From positions 1 to 62,852 of the forward strand of contig NZ_QVML01000017.1 in NCBI RefSeq assembly GCF_010501015.1: DNA of 62,852 nt, given 5' to 3'. This document shows positions 37,430 through 45,998 of this stretch, in pieces. Position 1 is the first letter of the stretch, and the number at the start of each line of letters is the position of its first letter. Origin of the DNA: Bacteroides sp. 214. GTDB lineage: Bacteria; Bacteroidota; Bacteroidia; Bacteroidales; Bacteroidaceae. The position numbers and the translations under genes were made by a program. A model generated the notes under the pieces. It did no database searches. It had not been told where the DNA came from and was given only the letters and a program-made list of their open reading frames with translations.

Positions 37430-38518
37430 TTAGTTTTTAGAGATATAGCACCACATAGGGTAATGATCGGATGTCTTAATAGAGCGATCGACCGTACAAC
37501 TATATGATTTCAAGTTTTTACTAATTAAAATATTATCAATTCTAAAATAGAATCCACCTCGGTTGTAAGAGATACCAAGCCCTGTACCCGATTGTACAAA
37601 AGCATCAGTCAGGTTCTCTGAAATCACCCGATGCGAATATGATATAGGAGATTCATTGAAGTCTCCACAGCAAATCACCGTTTTATGAGGTGAATTTGCA
37701 ATTTCCTTCGCAATAGCATCGGCTTGCTTGCTACGAATAACAGCAGCCTCGCCCAATTTTTTCAGCAAACGCATAGCGCCCTGTTTCATTTGTGCCGTTT
37801 CTGGGCTTGTAATCAATTCTTTATAGATTCCTTTATCTTCATTACTCAATTTGTTTGATTCTAAATGATTGTTGATAACAACAATTGTATCATTTCCAAC
37901 CTTTATTTCGTACACAATCGAACCGTTATGTTCACTTTCATAATTTATTCGCCGACTGGAGAGAATAGGGAACTTTGAGTAGAAAGCCAATCCGTTAGTA
38001 TTTGCCTCTCCGAGTTTCACTTCGTCACGGTATGGATAGTTCTTTAGTTCTTTATTAATATTTTCACGCGTAAGATACTTGCGGTTTGATGCTACGATAA
38101 ATTCCTGCAAACATATAACATCCGCATTGCTATTCTTAATATAAGTCAAGATGTCATTCTGTCCGGCTGTTTTCTTCAAATCGCCAAAAGCCATTACATT
38201 ATACGAAAGCAGCTTTATAGTACCTTCGGGAGTCTTGTTTGAAGAGAAATTAATTGGTATATATGTTTTGATTTGCACACAACAAATCAACATAGCCAGC
38301 ACCGAAAGCATGGCATATTTCCAACGCAATATGAACCAAAAAAGAACAAAACAACAATTAATCGTAAGAAATATCGGAAACGTCAAGCCGGCACAGGAGA
38401 GTATGGGAAATGATACAGGATTTATATAAGGACTGAATGCAGCGAAGAGCAGTCCGCCTACAAATAGTATATTTACTACAAATATAATCCCAAGCGCTAA
38501 ATTCCCTATCTTTTTCAT
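37430..38518 (-). CDS. Membrane-anchored endonuclease/exonuclease/phosphatase family protein
   Basis: 362 residues. Three hydrophobic segments at the N-terminus (about 5-30, 35-60 and 65-85) anchor it. The EEP catalytic domain then runs LLSYNVMAFG, VICLQEF (metal Glu), VVINNHLESNK, CCGDFNESP (Asp/Asn) and TSDHYPMWCYI (general-base His). All expected catalytic residues are present, so it is probably an active phosphodiesterase or nuclease facing the periplasm. Its start overlaps the rhomboid gene end by four bases (ATGA), the third gene of a three-gene operon. Confidence 0.85.
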   Translation of the reverse strand: MKKIGNLALGIIFVVNILFVGGLLFAAFSPYINPVSFPILSCAGLTFPIFLTINCCFVLFWFILRWKYAMLSVLAMLICCVQIKTYIPINFSSNKTPEGTIKLLSYNVMAFGDLKKTAGQNDILTYIKNSNADVICLQEFIVASNRKYLTRENINKELKNYPYRDEVKLGEANTNGLAFYSKFPILSSRRINYESEHNGSIVYEIKVGNDTIVVINNHLESNKLSNEDKGIYKELITSPETAQMKQGAMRLLKKLGEAAVIRSKQADAIAKEIANSPHKTVICCGDFNESPISYSHRVISENLTDAFVQSGTGLGISYNRGGFYFRIDNILISKNLKSYSCTVDRSIKTSDHYPMWCYISKN

Positions 38519-39423
38519 TTCTTACTTGCGTCAAACAAACTTTTTTTCTCTTCAGTGGTCAGGTTCTCGTAACCCGATTTCTTTATTTTATCCAGAATAC
38601 GATCTATTTCTTCCGACTGTTTTTTCTTTTGCGCATTGTAATCAAAATCCTTAGGATTACGATTGTAATGCACATTCATCGTTGGCTTACTTTTTTTAGA
38701 CTTCATTTTCCAGTTCTTTTTATTCAGAAGAGGCGACAATCCATCAAGTGCCTTGTTTATCCAAAGCGTCAAGTCCGTTCCCTTCTGAAGCATAGCAGCA
38801 AAAAACAAACCAGCCAAAGCACCCCCCAAGTGAGCAATATGTCCACCTGCGTTACTCGAAGTTAAAAACAACAAATCGGTTAATACAACAAACAAAGCAA
38901 GATACTTCAGTTTCATTGTGCCAAAGAGTAACAACCTTACGGGATAATTAGGTTCACGATAAGCCACTGCCGTAACAATTGCAAGAATAGAAGCCGAGGC
39001 TCCTACCATCAATGAGTGGTCGACCATTGGAGCAAAATAAGGGAATAGGTTGTAGGAAATCATATACAGAAGTCCGCCACAAATACCCCCTAATAGATAT
39101 ACCCCCCGCAAATGTTTAGCCGAAAAGAAATAAAGGAATAGCGAACCAAACCAGTACAGCCACAACATATTGAAGAGTATGTGCAACAAGTCGGCATGCA
39201 TAAACATATAAGTAAAGATAGACCACGGTTGGTAAATAAAGCGCCCAAACGATGCCGGAAGTTGAAAAAGTTCCCAAAATCCCGACGCGCTCCTGTTGAA
39301 GAGCATTAATGCCACCCCTACCAGTGCCGTAACAAAAAAAACTCCTACATTGATAAATATCAGCTGAATAAAAGCGTTGCCCCGCTTGTAGGCGTTTTTA
39401 ATATCAGTTATAATATCCGCCAT
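38515..39423 (-). CDS. Rhomboid-family intramembrane serine protease (longer, with C-terminal tail)
   Basis: 302 residues. Six membrane segments with the rhomboid signature: WSIFTYMFMHADLLHILFNM (His/Asn region), the serine in MVGASASILA and the histidine in GGHIAHLGGALAG. A hydrophilic tail of about 75 residues follows (KSKKSKPTMNVHYN ... LTTEEKKSLF), probably cytoplasmic. Such enzymes cut transmembrane helices of substrate proteins; no substrate is evident. It overlaps the preceding rhomboid gene by 20 bases and the next gene by four, so translation is coupled. Confidence 0.9.
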   Translation of the reverse strand: MADIITDIKNAYKRGNAFIQLIFINVGVFFVTALVGVALMLFNRSASGFWELFQLPASFGRFIYQPWSIFTYMFMHADLLHILFNMLWLYWFGSLFLYFFSAKHLRGVYLLGGICGGLLYMISYNLFPYFAPMVDHSLMVGASASILAIVTAVAYREPNYPVRLLLFGTMKLKYLALFVVLTDLLFLTSSNAGGHIAHLGGALAGLFFAAMLQKGTDLTLWINKALDGLSPLLNKKNWKMKSKKSKPTMNVHYNRNPKDFDYNAQKKKQSEEIDRILDKIKKSGYENLTTEEKKSLFDASKK

Positions 39424-40087
39424 AGTTCGTATACTTTTTGCGCCAGTACATTATTAGAATAAAGCCAAATATCATTCCTCCAAGATGAGCGAAGTGTGCC
39501 ACATTGTCGCCTACTCTGTTTGATAAGCCAAGATAAAGTTCAATTGCCGCATAACCCATCACAAAATATTTCGCCTTAATAGGAATGGGAATAAACATGA
39601 TGAATATTTTCTCATTAGGAAAAAGCATCCCAAACGCTAACAAAATGGCATAAACAGAACCCGATGCACCTATGGTAACCATTTTATCTAGATATTCAGC
39701 CATAGTTATAATCTCAGTACCAAGACTAACACTAGTGTAAGGTGCCAATACTGTGGCATAGTGAATATATTGTACAACTTCTTGTATCAGCCCTGCCCCT
39801 ACTCCGCAAAGCAAGTAATAAAACAGGAAGCGCTTAGCTCCCCACACATGCTCCAGTATACGTCCAAACATCCACACTGCAAACATATTGAAGAAGAGAT
39901 GCTCAAAACCACCATGCATAAACATATAAGTTACTAGCTGAATAGGGTTAAACGCATCGGACATAAAGAAGTGTAGTCCAAGAATATTGTTCAAATCAAT
40001 GCCGTATTTCTCGGCTACGAAGGTTGCGAAGAAGAGCAACGCATTGATGATTAGTAAATTTTTAGTTACTGCTGGTATATTATTCAT
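39404..40087 (-). CDS. Rhomboid-family intramembrane serine protease (short)
   Basis: 227 residues, six membrane helices. Catalytic serine in TIGASGSVYAIL and histidine in NVAHFAHLGGMIFGF, with FMHGGFEHLFFNMFAVWMFG holding the conserved His and Asn of helix 2. It has no cytoplasmic tail beyond a few residues, unlike the second rhomboid downstream. First gene of the rhomboid-rhomboid-EEP operon, whose order, from memory, is conserved in Bacteroides. Confidence 0.92.
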   Translation of the reverse strand: MNNIPAVTKNLLIINALLFFATFVAEKYGIDLNNILGLHFFMSDAFNPIQLVTYMFMHGGFEHLFFNMFAVWMFGRILEHVWGAKRFLFYYLLCGVGAGLIQEVVQYIHYATVLAPYTSVSLGTEIITMAEYLDKMVTIGASGSVYAILLAFGMLFPNEKIFIMFIPIPIKAKYFVMGYAAIELYLGLSNRVGDNVAHFAHLGGMIFGFILIMYWRKKYTNYGGYYN

Positions 40088-40123
40088 CTTAAAAACAATT
40101 GAAAGTAATTAAACACATAAAAG

Positions 40124-40131
40124 ACAAATGT
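40124..40131 (-). promoter_or_regulatory. Putative -7 element of the rhomboid operon
   Basis: The minus strand reads TACATTTG, 36 bases before the first ATG. Confidence 0.5.
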
Positions 40132-40302
40132 AGTAATAAAATTTTGTTAGAATGCTGTTTTATTGTTCTCTATTCATTCTTTTTTAGGATTTAGGCGCTG
40201 TTTTTTGTTTTATCAAGAAAACACCAAACCTATTACTATGAGATATAGTAGCAGGGTTGGAGAGTTCCTTTTATTAAAAACAACCTAACAGTTAACTTAG
40301 TT

Positions 40303-40575
40303 ATGAACAAAGCAGAATTAATCAGTGCAATATCCACTGAATCTGGTCTAAACAAGACCGAATCAAAGAAAGCCTTAAATGCTTTTATCTCTTCCGTTAT
40401 CAAAGCATTAGTAGATGGTGACAAGGTTTCATTAGCTGGTTTTGGTACTTTTAGTGTCATCATCCGGCAAGAAAGACCAGGTATCAATCCTACCACGAAA
40501 GCGTCAATTATCATCCCGGAGACAAAAGTCGCAAAGTTTAAAGCGGGGCTCGAACTCTCCAATTTGCTAAAGTAG
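40303..40575 (+). CDS. HU-family DNA-binding protein
   Basis: 90 residues, standard HU length. MNKAELISAIS and GLNKTESKKALNAFISSVIK form the helical dimer body; VSLAGFGTFSVIIRQERPGI is the beta arm including the intercalating RPGINP tip. It bends and compacts DNA in the nucleoid. It is a monocistronic gene divergent from the rhomboid operon, with about 215 bp between the starts, and precedes argS by about 110 bp, which carries its own promoter. Confidence 0.95.
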   Translation: MNKAELISAISTESGLNKTESKKALNAFISSVIKALVDGDKVSLAGFGTFSVIIRQERPGINPTTKASIIIPETKVAKFKAGLELSNLLK

Positions 40576-40654
40576 TTTCCCTATTATTCGCTCTGTGTTG
40601 AGAATATTGAAGTTTTTAACCTTCTTAACAGATATATTCCTTTATTGTTTTTTG

Positions 40655-40662
40655 TATCTTTG
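40655..40662 (+). promoter_or_regulatory. Putative -7 element of argS
   Basis: TATCTTTG, 23 bases before the argS ATG at 40686. Confidence 0.55.
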
Positions 40663-40685
40663 CGCCCAGTAAATACAAACGGGCT

Positions 40686-42479
40686 ATGAATATAGAGAAG
40701 AAACTTACCGACTCCATCGCAAAAGGATTGAAGGAGTTGTACGGACAAGAGATTGCGGAAGCACAGATACAGTTGCAAAAAACAAAAAAGGAATTTGAAG
40801 GGCATCTTACGTTGGTTGTCTTTCCTTTCTTACGTATGTCAAAGAAAGGACCGGAACAGACAGCACAAGAAATTGGCGAGTACCTACAAGCCAACGACCC
40901 CGCTGTTGACAAGTTCAATGTGATCAAAGGATTTCTTAATCTAACCATAGCCTCTACTCTTTGGATTGAATTACTGAACAGTATTCATCAAGAAGCGAAC
41001 TACGGTATTTGCACAGCTACAGATGCTTCGCCACTGGTAATGATTGAATACTCTTCGCCAAACACAAACAAGCCACTTCATCTGGGACATGTTCGTAACA
41101 ACCTTTTAGGAAAAGCACTTGCCAATGTAATGGCTGCCAACGGTAACAAGGTGATAATGACCAATATTGTAAACGACCGCGGTATTCATATCTGTAAGTC
41201 TATGTTGGCATGGCAAAAATATGGAAATGGCGAAACACCCGAGTCGTCCGGCAAAAAAGGAGACCACTTGGTAGGCGATTATTATGTATCATTCGACAAA
41301 CATTATAAAGCCGAAGTAGCCGATTTAATGGCAAAAGGTATGTCAAAAGAAGAAGCAGAAGCAGCTTCGCCTTTGATGAACGAAGCGCGCGAGATGCTCG
41401 TGAAGTGGGAAGCAGGCGATACCGAAGTACGCGCATTGTGGTCAATGATGAACGAATGGGTATATGCCGGTTTCGACGAAACTTATAAGAAGCTGGGGGT
41501 AAACTTCGATAAAATTTACTATGAGTCAGAGACTTACCTCGAAGGAAAAGACAAAGTCTTAGAAGGACTTAAGAGTGGTGCGTTCTATCAAAAAGAAGAC
41601 TCTTCTGTATGGGCAGACCTCACCCCCGAAGGACTCGACCATAAGTTGCTGCTCCGTGCCGACGGGACATCTGTTTATATGACACAAGACATTGGTACAG
41701 CTAAGCTTCGCTTCGACGACTATCCTATCGACAAAATGATTTATGTGGTAGGTAACGAGCAAAACTACCACTTCCAGGTGCTTTCTATCTTACTCGATAA
41801 ACTTGGCTTCAAATGGGGCAAAGGACTGGTACATTTCTCTTACGGTATGGTAGAGCTACCCGAAGGAAAGATGAAATCTCGCGAAGGAACCGTAGTAGAT
41901 GCCGATGACTTGGTAGAAGAGATGGTGGCAACTGCCAAAGAAACCTCACAAGAGTTAGGCAAACTAGACAGTTGCACTCCCGAAGAAGCCGACAACATTG
42001 CACGCATTGTAGGTATGGGTGCTTTGAAGTACTTTATATTAAAAGTGGATGCCCGCAAGAATATGACTTTCAATCCGAAAGAATCAATCGACTTCAACGG
42101 CAATACAGGTCCGTTCATTCAATACACCTACGCACGTATCCAGTCGGTATTACGTAAAGCAACCGAAGCAGGTATTGCCATACCTACTACCCTGGCTACC
42201 AATATGGAACTCAGCGAAAAGGAAGAAGGATTGATTCAACTCATAGCCGACTTTGCCGCTATCGTAAAACAGGCAGGCGAAGACTACAGCCCGTCAATCA
42301 TTGCCAACTACACCTATGATTTGGTAAAAGAGTACAACCAATTCTACCATGACTTCAGTATTCTACGCGAAGAGAATGAAGCAGTAAAACTTTTCCGCAT
42401 AACACTTTCGAGCAACGTAGCAAAGGTTATTCGTTTAGCAATGGGATTATTGGGTATTGAAGTTCCCGAAAGAATGTAA
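40686..42479 (+). CDS. argS: Arginyl-tRNA synthetase
   Basis: 597 residues. Class I synthetase with the HIGH-type signature in SSPNTNKPLHLGHVRNN and the KMSKS-equivalent in GKMKSREGTVVDADDL. The N-terminal Add-1 domain (about 1-100) recognises the tRNA D-loop; the C-terminal DALR anticodon domain ends LLGIEVPERM. Essential; it charges all arginine tRNAs. It converges with nadB, and the short gap contains a three-unit 22-bp palindrome array. Confidence 0.97.
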   Translation: MNIEKKLTDSIAKGLKELYGQEIAEAQIQLQKTKKEFEGHLTLVVFPFLRMSKKGPEQTAQEIGEYLQANDPAVDKFNVIKGFLNLTIASTLWIELLNSIHQEANYGICTATDASPLVMIEYSSPNTNKPLHLGHVRNNLLGKALANVMAANGNKVIMTNIVNDRGIHICKSMLAWQKYGNGETPESSGKKGDHLVGDYYVSFDKHYKAEVADLMAKGMSKEEAEAASPLMNEAREMLVKWEAGDTEVRALWSMMNEWVYAGFDETYKKLGVNFDKIYYESETYLEGKDKVLEGLKSGAFYQKEDSSVWADLTPEGLDHKLLLRADGTSVYMTQDIGTAKLRFDDYPIDKMIYVVGNEQNYHFQVLSILLDKLGFKWGKGLVHFSYGMVELPEGKMKSREGTVVDADDLVEEMVATAKETSQELGKLDSCTPEEADNIARIVGMGALKYFILKVDARKNMTFNPKESIDFNGNTGPFIQYTYARIQSVLRKATEAGIAIPTTLATNMELSEKEEGLIQLIADFAAIVKQAGEDYSPSIIANYTYDLVKEYNQFYHDFSILREENEAVKLFRITLSSNVAKVIRLAMGLLGIEVPERM

Positions 42480-42500
42480 TAGTTGTCAGCTATAGGTTTT

Positions 42501-42560
42501 TGCCAACGCGTTGGCAAACTTTTGCCAGCGCAGTTGCACTGCGGTGCCAACGCGTTGGCA
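42501..42560. repeat. 22-bp phased array of three 16-bp palindromes (argS-nadB gap)
   Basis: TGCCAACGCGTTGGCA at 42501 and 42545 is perfectly palindromic; the middle unit TGCCAGCGCAGTTGCA at 42523 is imperfect. Starts are exactly 22 bases apart, separated by six variable bases. The last unit ends five bases before the nadB stop. Confidence 0.9.
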
Positions 42561-42565
42561 CAACT

Positions 42566-44134
42566 TTACTTCACCTGCGGATAATCAATGGTATAGTGCA
42601 AGCCGCGACTCTCTTTGCGCTCTATAGCTTGTCGCATGATAAGATAACCTACATTAATGAGATTACGAAGCTCACAAATATCACGCTGCACAAAGCTACG
42701 CTTGAACAAACTCTCTGTTTCTTCGTAGATTAAGTCGAGCCTATCCCATGCACGTTTCAAACGAAGGTCGGAACGAACAATACCCACATAGGCACTCATT
42801 ATTTGATTTACTTCCTTGAGGCTTTGACTGATAAGAATCATCTCTTCGGGCGAGCGTGTTCCTTCATCGTTCCACTCGGGAATCTGTTCGTTGTAATTAT
42901 ATTGCGTTAATTTTGCAAGGCTGTGTTTGGCGGCAGCATCGGCATAGACTACCGCTTCTATCAGAGAGTTGGATGCCAAACGGTTTCCTCCATGCAGACC
43001 GGTACAAGAGCACTCGCCCACTGCATAAAGCCGCTCGATAGACGACTGTGCATTCAGGTCTACCTTAATCCCTCCACAAAGATAGTGCGCCGCAGGAGCT
43101 ACAGGGATATAATCTTTGGTTATATCAATGCCCAGCGAAAGGCACTTTTCGTAGATGGTAGGAAAATGACGTTTGGTCTCTTCGGCATCTTTGTGGGTTA
43201 CATCTAAGTAAACAAAATCATCGCCACGATTTTTCATCTCATTATCGATAGCACGTGCTACAATATCACGTGGAGCAAGCGAAAGACGTGAGTCGTACTT
43301 TTGCATAAACTCTTTGCCATCCATAGTGCGTAATACAGCTCCATATCCGCGCATAGCCTCTGTAATAAGGAAAGAGGGGCGATCACCCGGATGATACAAA
43401 GCAGTGGGGTGGAATTGCACAAACTCCATATCCTTTACCGTTCCTTTGGCGCGATATACCATAGCAATGCCATCGCCTGTTGCAACAAGCGGATTGGTGG
43501 TAGTTTGATACACAGCACCAATGCCTCCGGTTGCCATAAGGGTGATTTTAGAAAGGAAAGTATCTACTTTACCACTCTTCAAATCAAGAATATAAGCGCC
43601 ATAGCACTTAATGTCGGGCGTTTGGCGGGTAATAGTTTCGCCAAGATGATGTTGCGTAAGTATCTCAATGGCAAAATGGTTTTCAAATATTTCGATGCCG
43701 GGATGACTTTTTACAGCCTCGATAAGGCTATCCTGAATCTCGGCACCTGTGCGGTCTTTATGGTGCAGAATGCGAAACTCCGAGTGTCCTCCTTCCCGGT
43801 GCAAATCGAATTCGCCTTGCTCGTTCTTATCGAAGTCCACTCCCCAGTTGATCAATTCGTGGATTTGCGAGGGAGCCTCCATAACTACTTTCTCTACCGC
43901 CTCTCTACTACTCAGCCAATCACCAGCAATCATGGTGTCTTCAATATGTTTCTCGAAATTATCGACTAATGTATTTGTTACAGAAGCAATACCACCTTGT
44001 GCAAAATAGGTATTTGCCTCTTCCAACTCCGTCTTGCAAACAAGTGCAACACGTCCTTTGTTGGCTACTTTCAATGCAAAACTCATACCGGCAATGCCTG
44101 AACCGATTACTAGGAAATCGAATTTCTTAATCAT
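42566..44134 (-). CDS. nadB: L-aspartate oxidase
   Basis: 522 residues. FAD site GSGIAGMSFALKVANKG at the start, then TYFAQGGIASV, HREGGHSEFRILHHKDRTG (substrate and catalytic region), FVQFHPTALY and GLHGGNRLASNSLIEAVVYA. It oxidises aspartate to iminoaspartate, the first step of de novo NAD synthesis; in an anaerobe fumarate would be the likely electron acceptor. nadA and nadC are not adjacent. It has normal length and its own promoter. Confidence 0.95.
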   Translation of the reverse strand: MIKKFDFLVIGSGIAGMSFALKVANKGRVALVCKTELEEANTYFAQGGIASVTNTLVDNFEKHIEDTMIAGDWLSSREAVEKVVMEAPSQIHELINWGVDFDKNEQGEFDLHREGGHSEFRILHHKDRTGAEIQDSLIEAVKSHPGIEIFENHFAIEILTQHHLGETITRQTPDIKCYGAYILDLKSGKVDTFLSKITLMATGGIGAVYQTTTNPLVATGDGIAMVYRAKGTVKDMEFVQFHPTALYHPGDRPSFLITEAMRGYGAVLRTMDGKEFMQKYDSRLSLAPRDIVARAIDNEMKNRGDDFVYLDVTHKDAEETKRHFPTIYEKCLSLGIDITKDYIPVAPAAHYLCGGIKVDLNAQSSIERLYAVGECSCTGLHGGNRLASNSLIEAVVYADAAAKHSLAKLTQYNYNEQIPEWNDEGTRSPEEMILISQSLKEVNQIMSAYVGIVRSDLRLKRAWDRLDLIYEETESLFKRSFVQRDICELRNLINVGYLIMRQAIERKESRGLHYTIDYPQVK

Positions 44135-44153
44135 AGACGCATTATATTTTGCG

Positions 44154-44161
44154 CAAAGGTA
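44154..44161 (-). promoter_or_regulatory. Putative -7 element of nadB
   Basis: The minus strand reads TACCTTTG, 19 bases before the nadB ATG. Confidence 0.5.
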
Positions 44162-44241
44162 GAAAATAACTCTTGTGTGTAAACCTAAATAGGATTAATT
44201 AAAATAAATGTATTAACTTGCAGGCAAAACCGCGAACGATT

Positions 44242-44643
44242 ATGAATCGAGTCTTTCAGGCAAAGATTAGCTGGTATCAATACCTCTATTTATTGATACT
44301 GGGTGCACTAACCTTCTTCCTGCTTTGGGAGAAAATCATTATTATAGCCATTCTATGCATGCTGTTGGTAGTATTTGCCATCGAACGGGTAATTCACACC
44401 ACCTACACACTCACATCCGAAAACGAACTGATTATCTCCACTGGCAGATATGGAAAACCAAAAGTTATTCACCTGAAAGAGATTCACGAGGTGGAATTAA
44501 GACACTCGGCCCGGTTCGGTAAATTCTCCATAACCGAGTATATTCTGATTACATACGGAACGAATAGACACGTAGCGGTTACACCTCTAAAAAAGAAAGA
44601 ATTTATAAATTTACTGCTTAGCAAGCAAGAACATTATAATTAA
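44242..44643 (+). CDS. Small membrane protein with PH-like domain
   Basis: 133 residues from the ATG at 44242 (MNRVFQAKISWYQ); a TTG eight codons upstream is less likely. Two membrane helices (about 14-35 and 37-55) are followed by a soluble beta-rich domain (TTYTLTSENELIISTGRYGK, then KVIHLKEIHEVELRHS) in the style of bacterial PH domains (YdbT/DUF304 type). The domain would face the cytoplasm. Function unknown. It ends 11 bases before the lpdA start and is probably co-transcribed with it. Confidence 0.7.
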   Translation: MNRVFQAKISWYQYLYLLILGALTFFLLWEKIIIIAILCMLLVVFAIERVIHTTYTLTSENELIISTGRYGKPKVIHLKEIHEVELRHSARFGKFSITEYILITYGTNRHVAVTPLKKKEFINLLLSKQEHYN

Positions 44644-44654
44644 ATAAATACTTT

Positions 44655-45998
44655 ATGAAATTTGACGTAGCCATTATTGGCGGTGGACCAGCCGGATACA
44701 CCGCTGCCGAAGCTGCCGGGAAAGCCGGACTTACAGTTGTTATTTTTGAAAAAAACAGTCTTGGAGGTGTATGCCTCAATGAAGGATGCATTCCTACCAA
44801 AACCCTTCTTTACTCTGCCAAAACATTTGACTCGGCATGCCACGCCAGCAAATATGGAATAAGCGCCACCGATGTTTCTTTCGATTTATCGAAGATTATT
44901 GCACGCAAAACAAAGGTTGTTCGCAAACTGGTGTTGGGAGTGAAAGCTAAACTCACCGCCCACCATGTACAAATTGTAACAGGAGAAGCCTCTGTGGTAG
45001 ACAAGCATACTGTGAAATGTGGTGAGGAAATCTACCAGTGCGAGAATCTGATTATTTGTACCGGATCGGTAACTGCCATCCCTCCCATTCCCGGTATTCA
45101 GGAAGTAAACTACTGGACACATCGCGATGCGCTCGATAATAAAGAGCTTCCTGCTTCTCTTATAATAATAGGTGGAGGAGTTATCGGTATGGAGTTTGCT
45201 TCATTCTTCAATAGTTTGGGAACAGAAGTAACTGTAGTAGAAATGCTCGACGAGATTCTCTTCGGCATGGATAAAGAACTTGCTACCGCACTACGTGCAG
45301 AGTATGCCAAGAAAGGTATTAAGTTCTTGTTGAGTAGCAAGGTGAAAGCACTTTCTAACGAAGACGGCAAAATAGGTGTAGCATATGAAAACGAGAACGG
45401 TGCAGAAACAATTATTGCCGAGAGAGTAATTGTTAGTACAGGACGTCGTCCGGCAGGGAACAACATCGGATTAGAAAATCTTGCATTAAAGAGAACTGAA
45501 AGAGGTAACATCCTTGTAGACGAACAAATGCAAACCTCCGTACCCGGTGTATATGTATGTGGCGACTTAACCGGATTCTCGCTCTTGGCACATACCGCCG
45601 TACGCGAAGCAGAGGTTGCCGTACATGCCATCTTAGGGAAACAAGACAGTATGAGCTATCGCGCCATTCCGGGTGTGGTATACACCAATCCCGAAATTGC
45701 AGGTGTGGGCGAAACGGAAGAGTCCCTGCAAGCTAAAGGTATTTCTTACAAATCGCTCAAACTCCCGATGGCTTATTCAGGACGTTTTGTTGCCGAGAAT
45801 GAAGGAGTAAACGGTATTTGCAAAGTGTTGGTTGCCGAAGACGAAACCATTCTTGGTGCACATGTATTGGGCAATCCAGCCTCAGAAATCATTACCCTTG
45901 CCGGTATGGCAGTAGAACAACGCCTCACTGCCGAAGCCTGGAAGAAGATTGTATTCCCTCACCCCACAGTATGCGAAATTTTTAGAGAAGCCTTATGA
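44655..45998 (+). CDS. lpdA: Dihydrolipoyl dehydrogenase
   Basis: 447 residues. FAD-binding GGGPAGYTAAEAAGKAG, the redox disulfide GGVCLNEGCIPTK (Cys40 and Cys45), NAD-binding IIIGGGVIGMEFASFFNSLG, and the C-terminal interface with HVLGNPASEIITLA and FPHPTVCEIF (catalytic His/Glu). It reoxidises dihydrolipoamide of 2-oxoacid dehydrogenase or glycine cleavage complexes; the E2 partner is not in the window. It follows the PH-like membrane protein and overlaps the next gene by four bases. Confidence 0.95.
   Translation: MKFDVAIIGGGPAGYTAAEAAGKAGLTVVIFEKNSLGGVCLNEGCIPTKTLLYSAKTFDSACHASKYGISATDVSFDLSKIIARKTKVVRKLVLGVKAKLTAHHVQIVTGEASVVDKHTVKCGEEIYQCENLIICTGSVTAIPPIPGIQEVNYWTHRDALDNKELPASLIIIGGGVIGMEFASFFNSLGTEVTVVEMLDEILFGMDKELATALRAEYAKKGIKFLLSSKVKALSNEDGKIGVAYENENGAETIIAERVIVSTGRRPAGNNIGLENLALKRTERGNILVDEQMQTSVPGVYVCGDLTGFSLLAHTAVREAEVAVHAILGKQDSMSYRAIPGVVYTNPEIAGVGETEESLQAKGISYKSLKLPMAYSGRFVAENEGVNGICKVLVAEDETILGAHVLGNPASEIITLAGMAVEQRLTAEAWKKIVFPHPTVCEIFREAL

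Noticed and set aside
43391..43969. 192-codon frame opposite nadB
   Set aside because: Antisense shadow of a clearly conserved gene; the same applies to long antisense frames opposite lpdA, rpoC and the fimbrillin-like genes.
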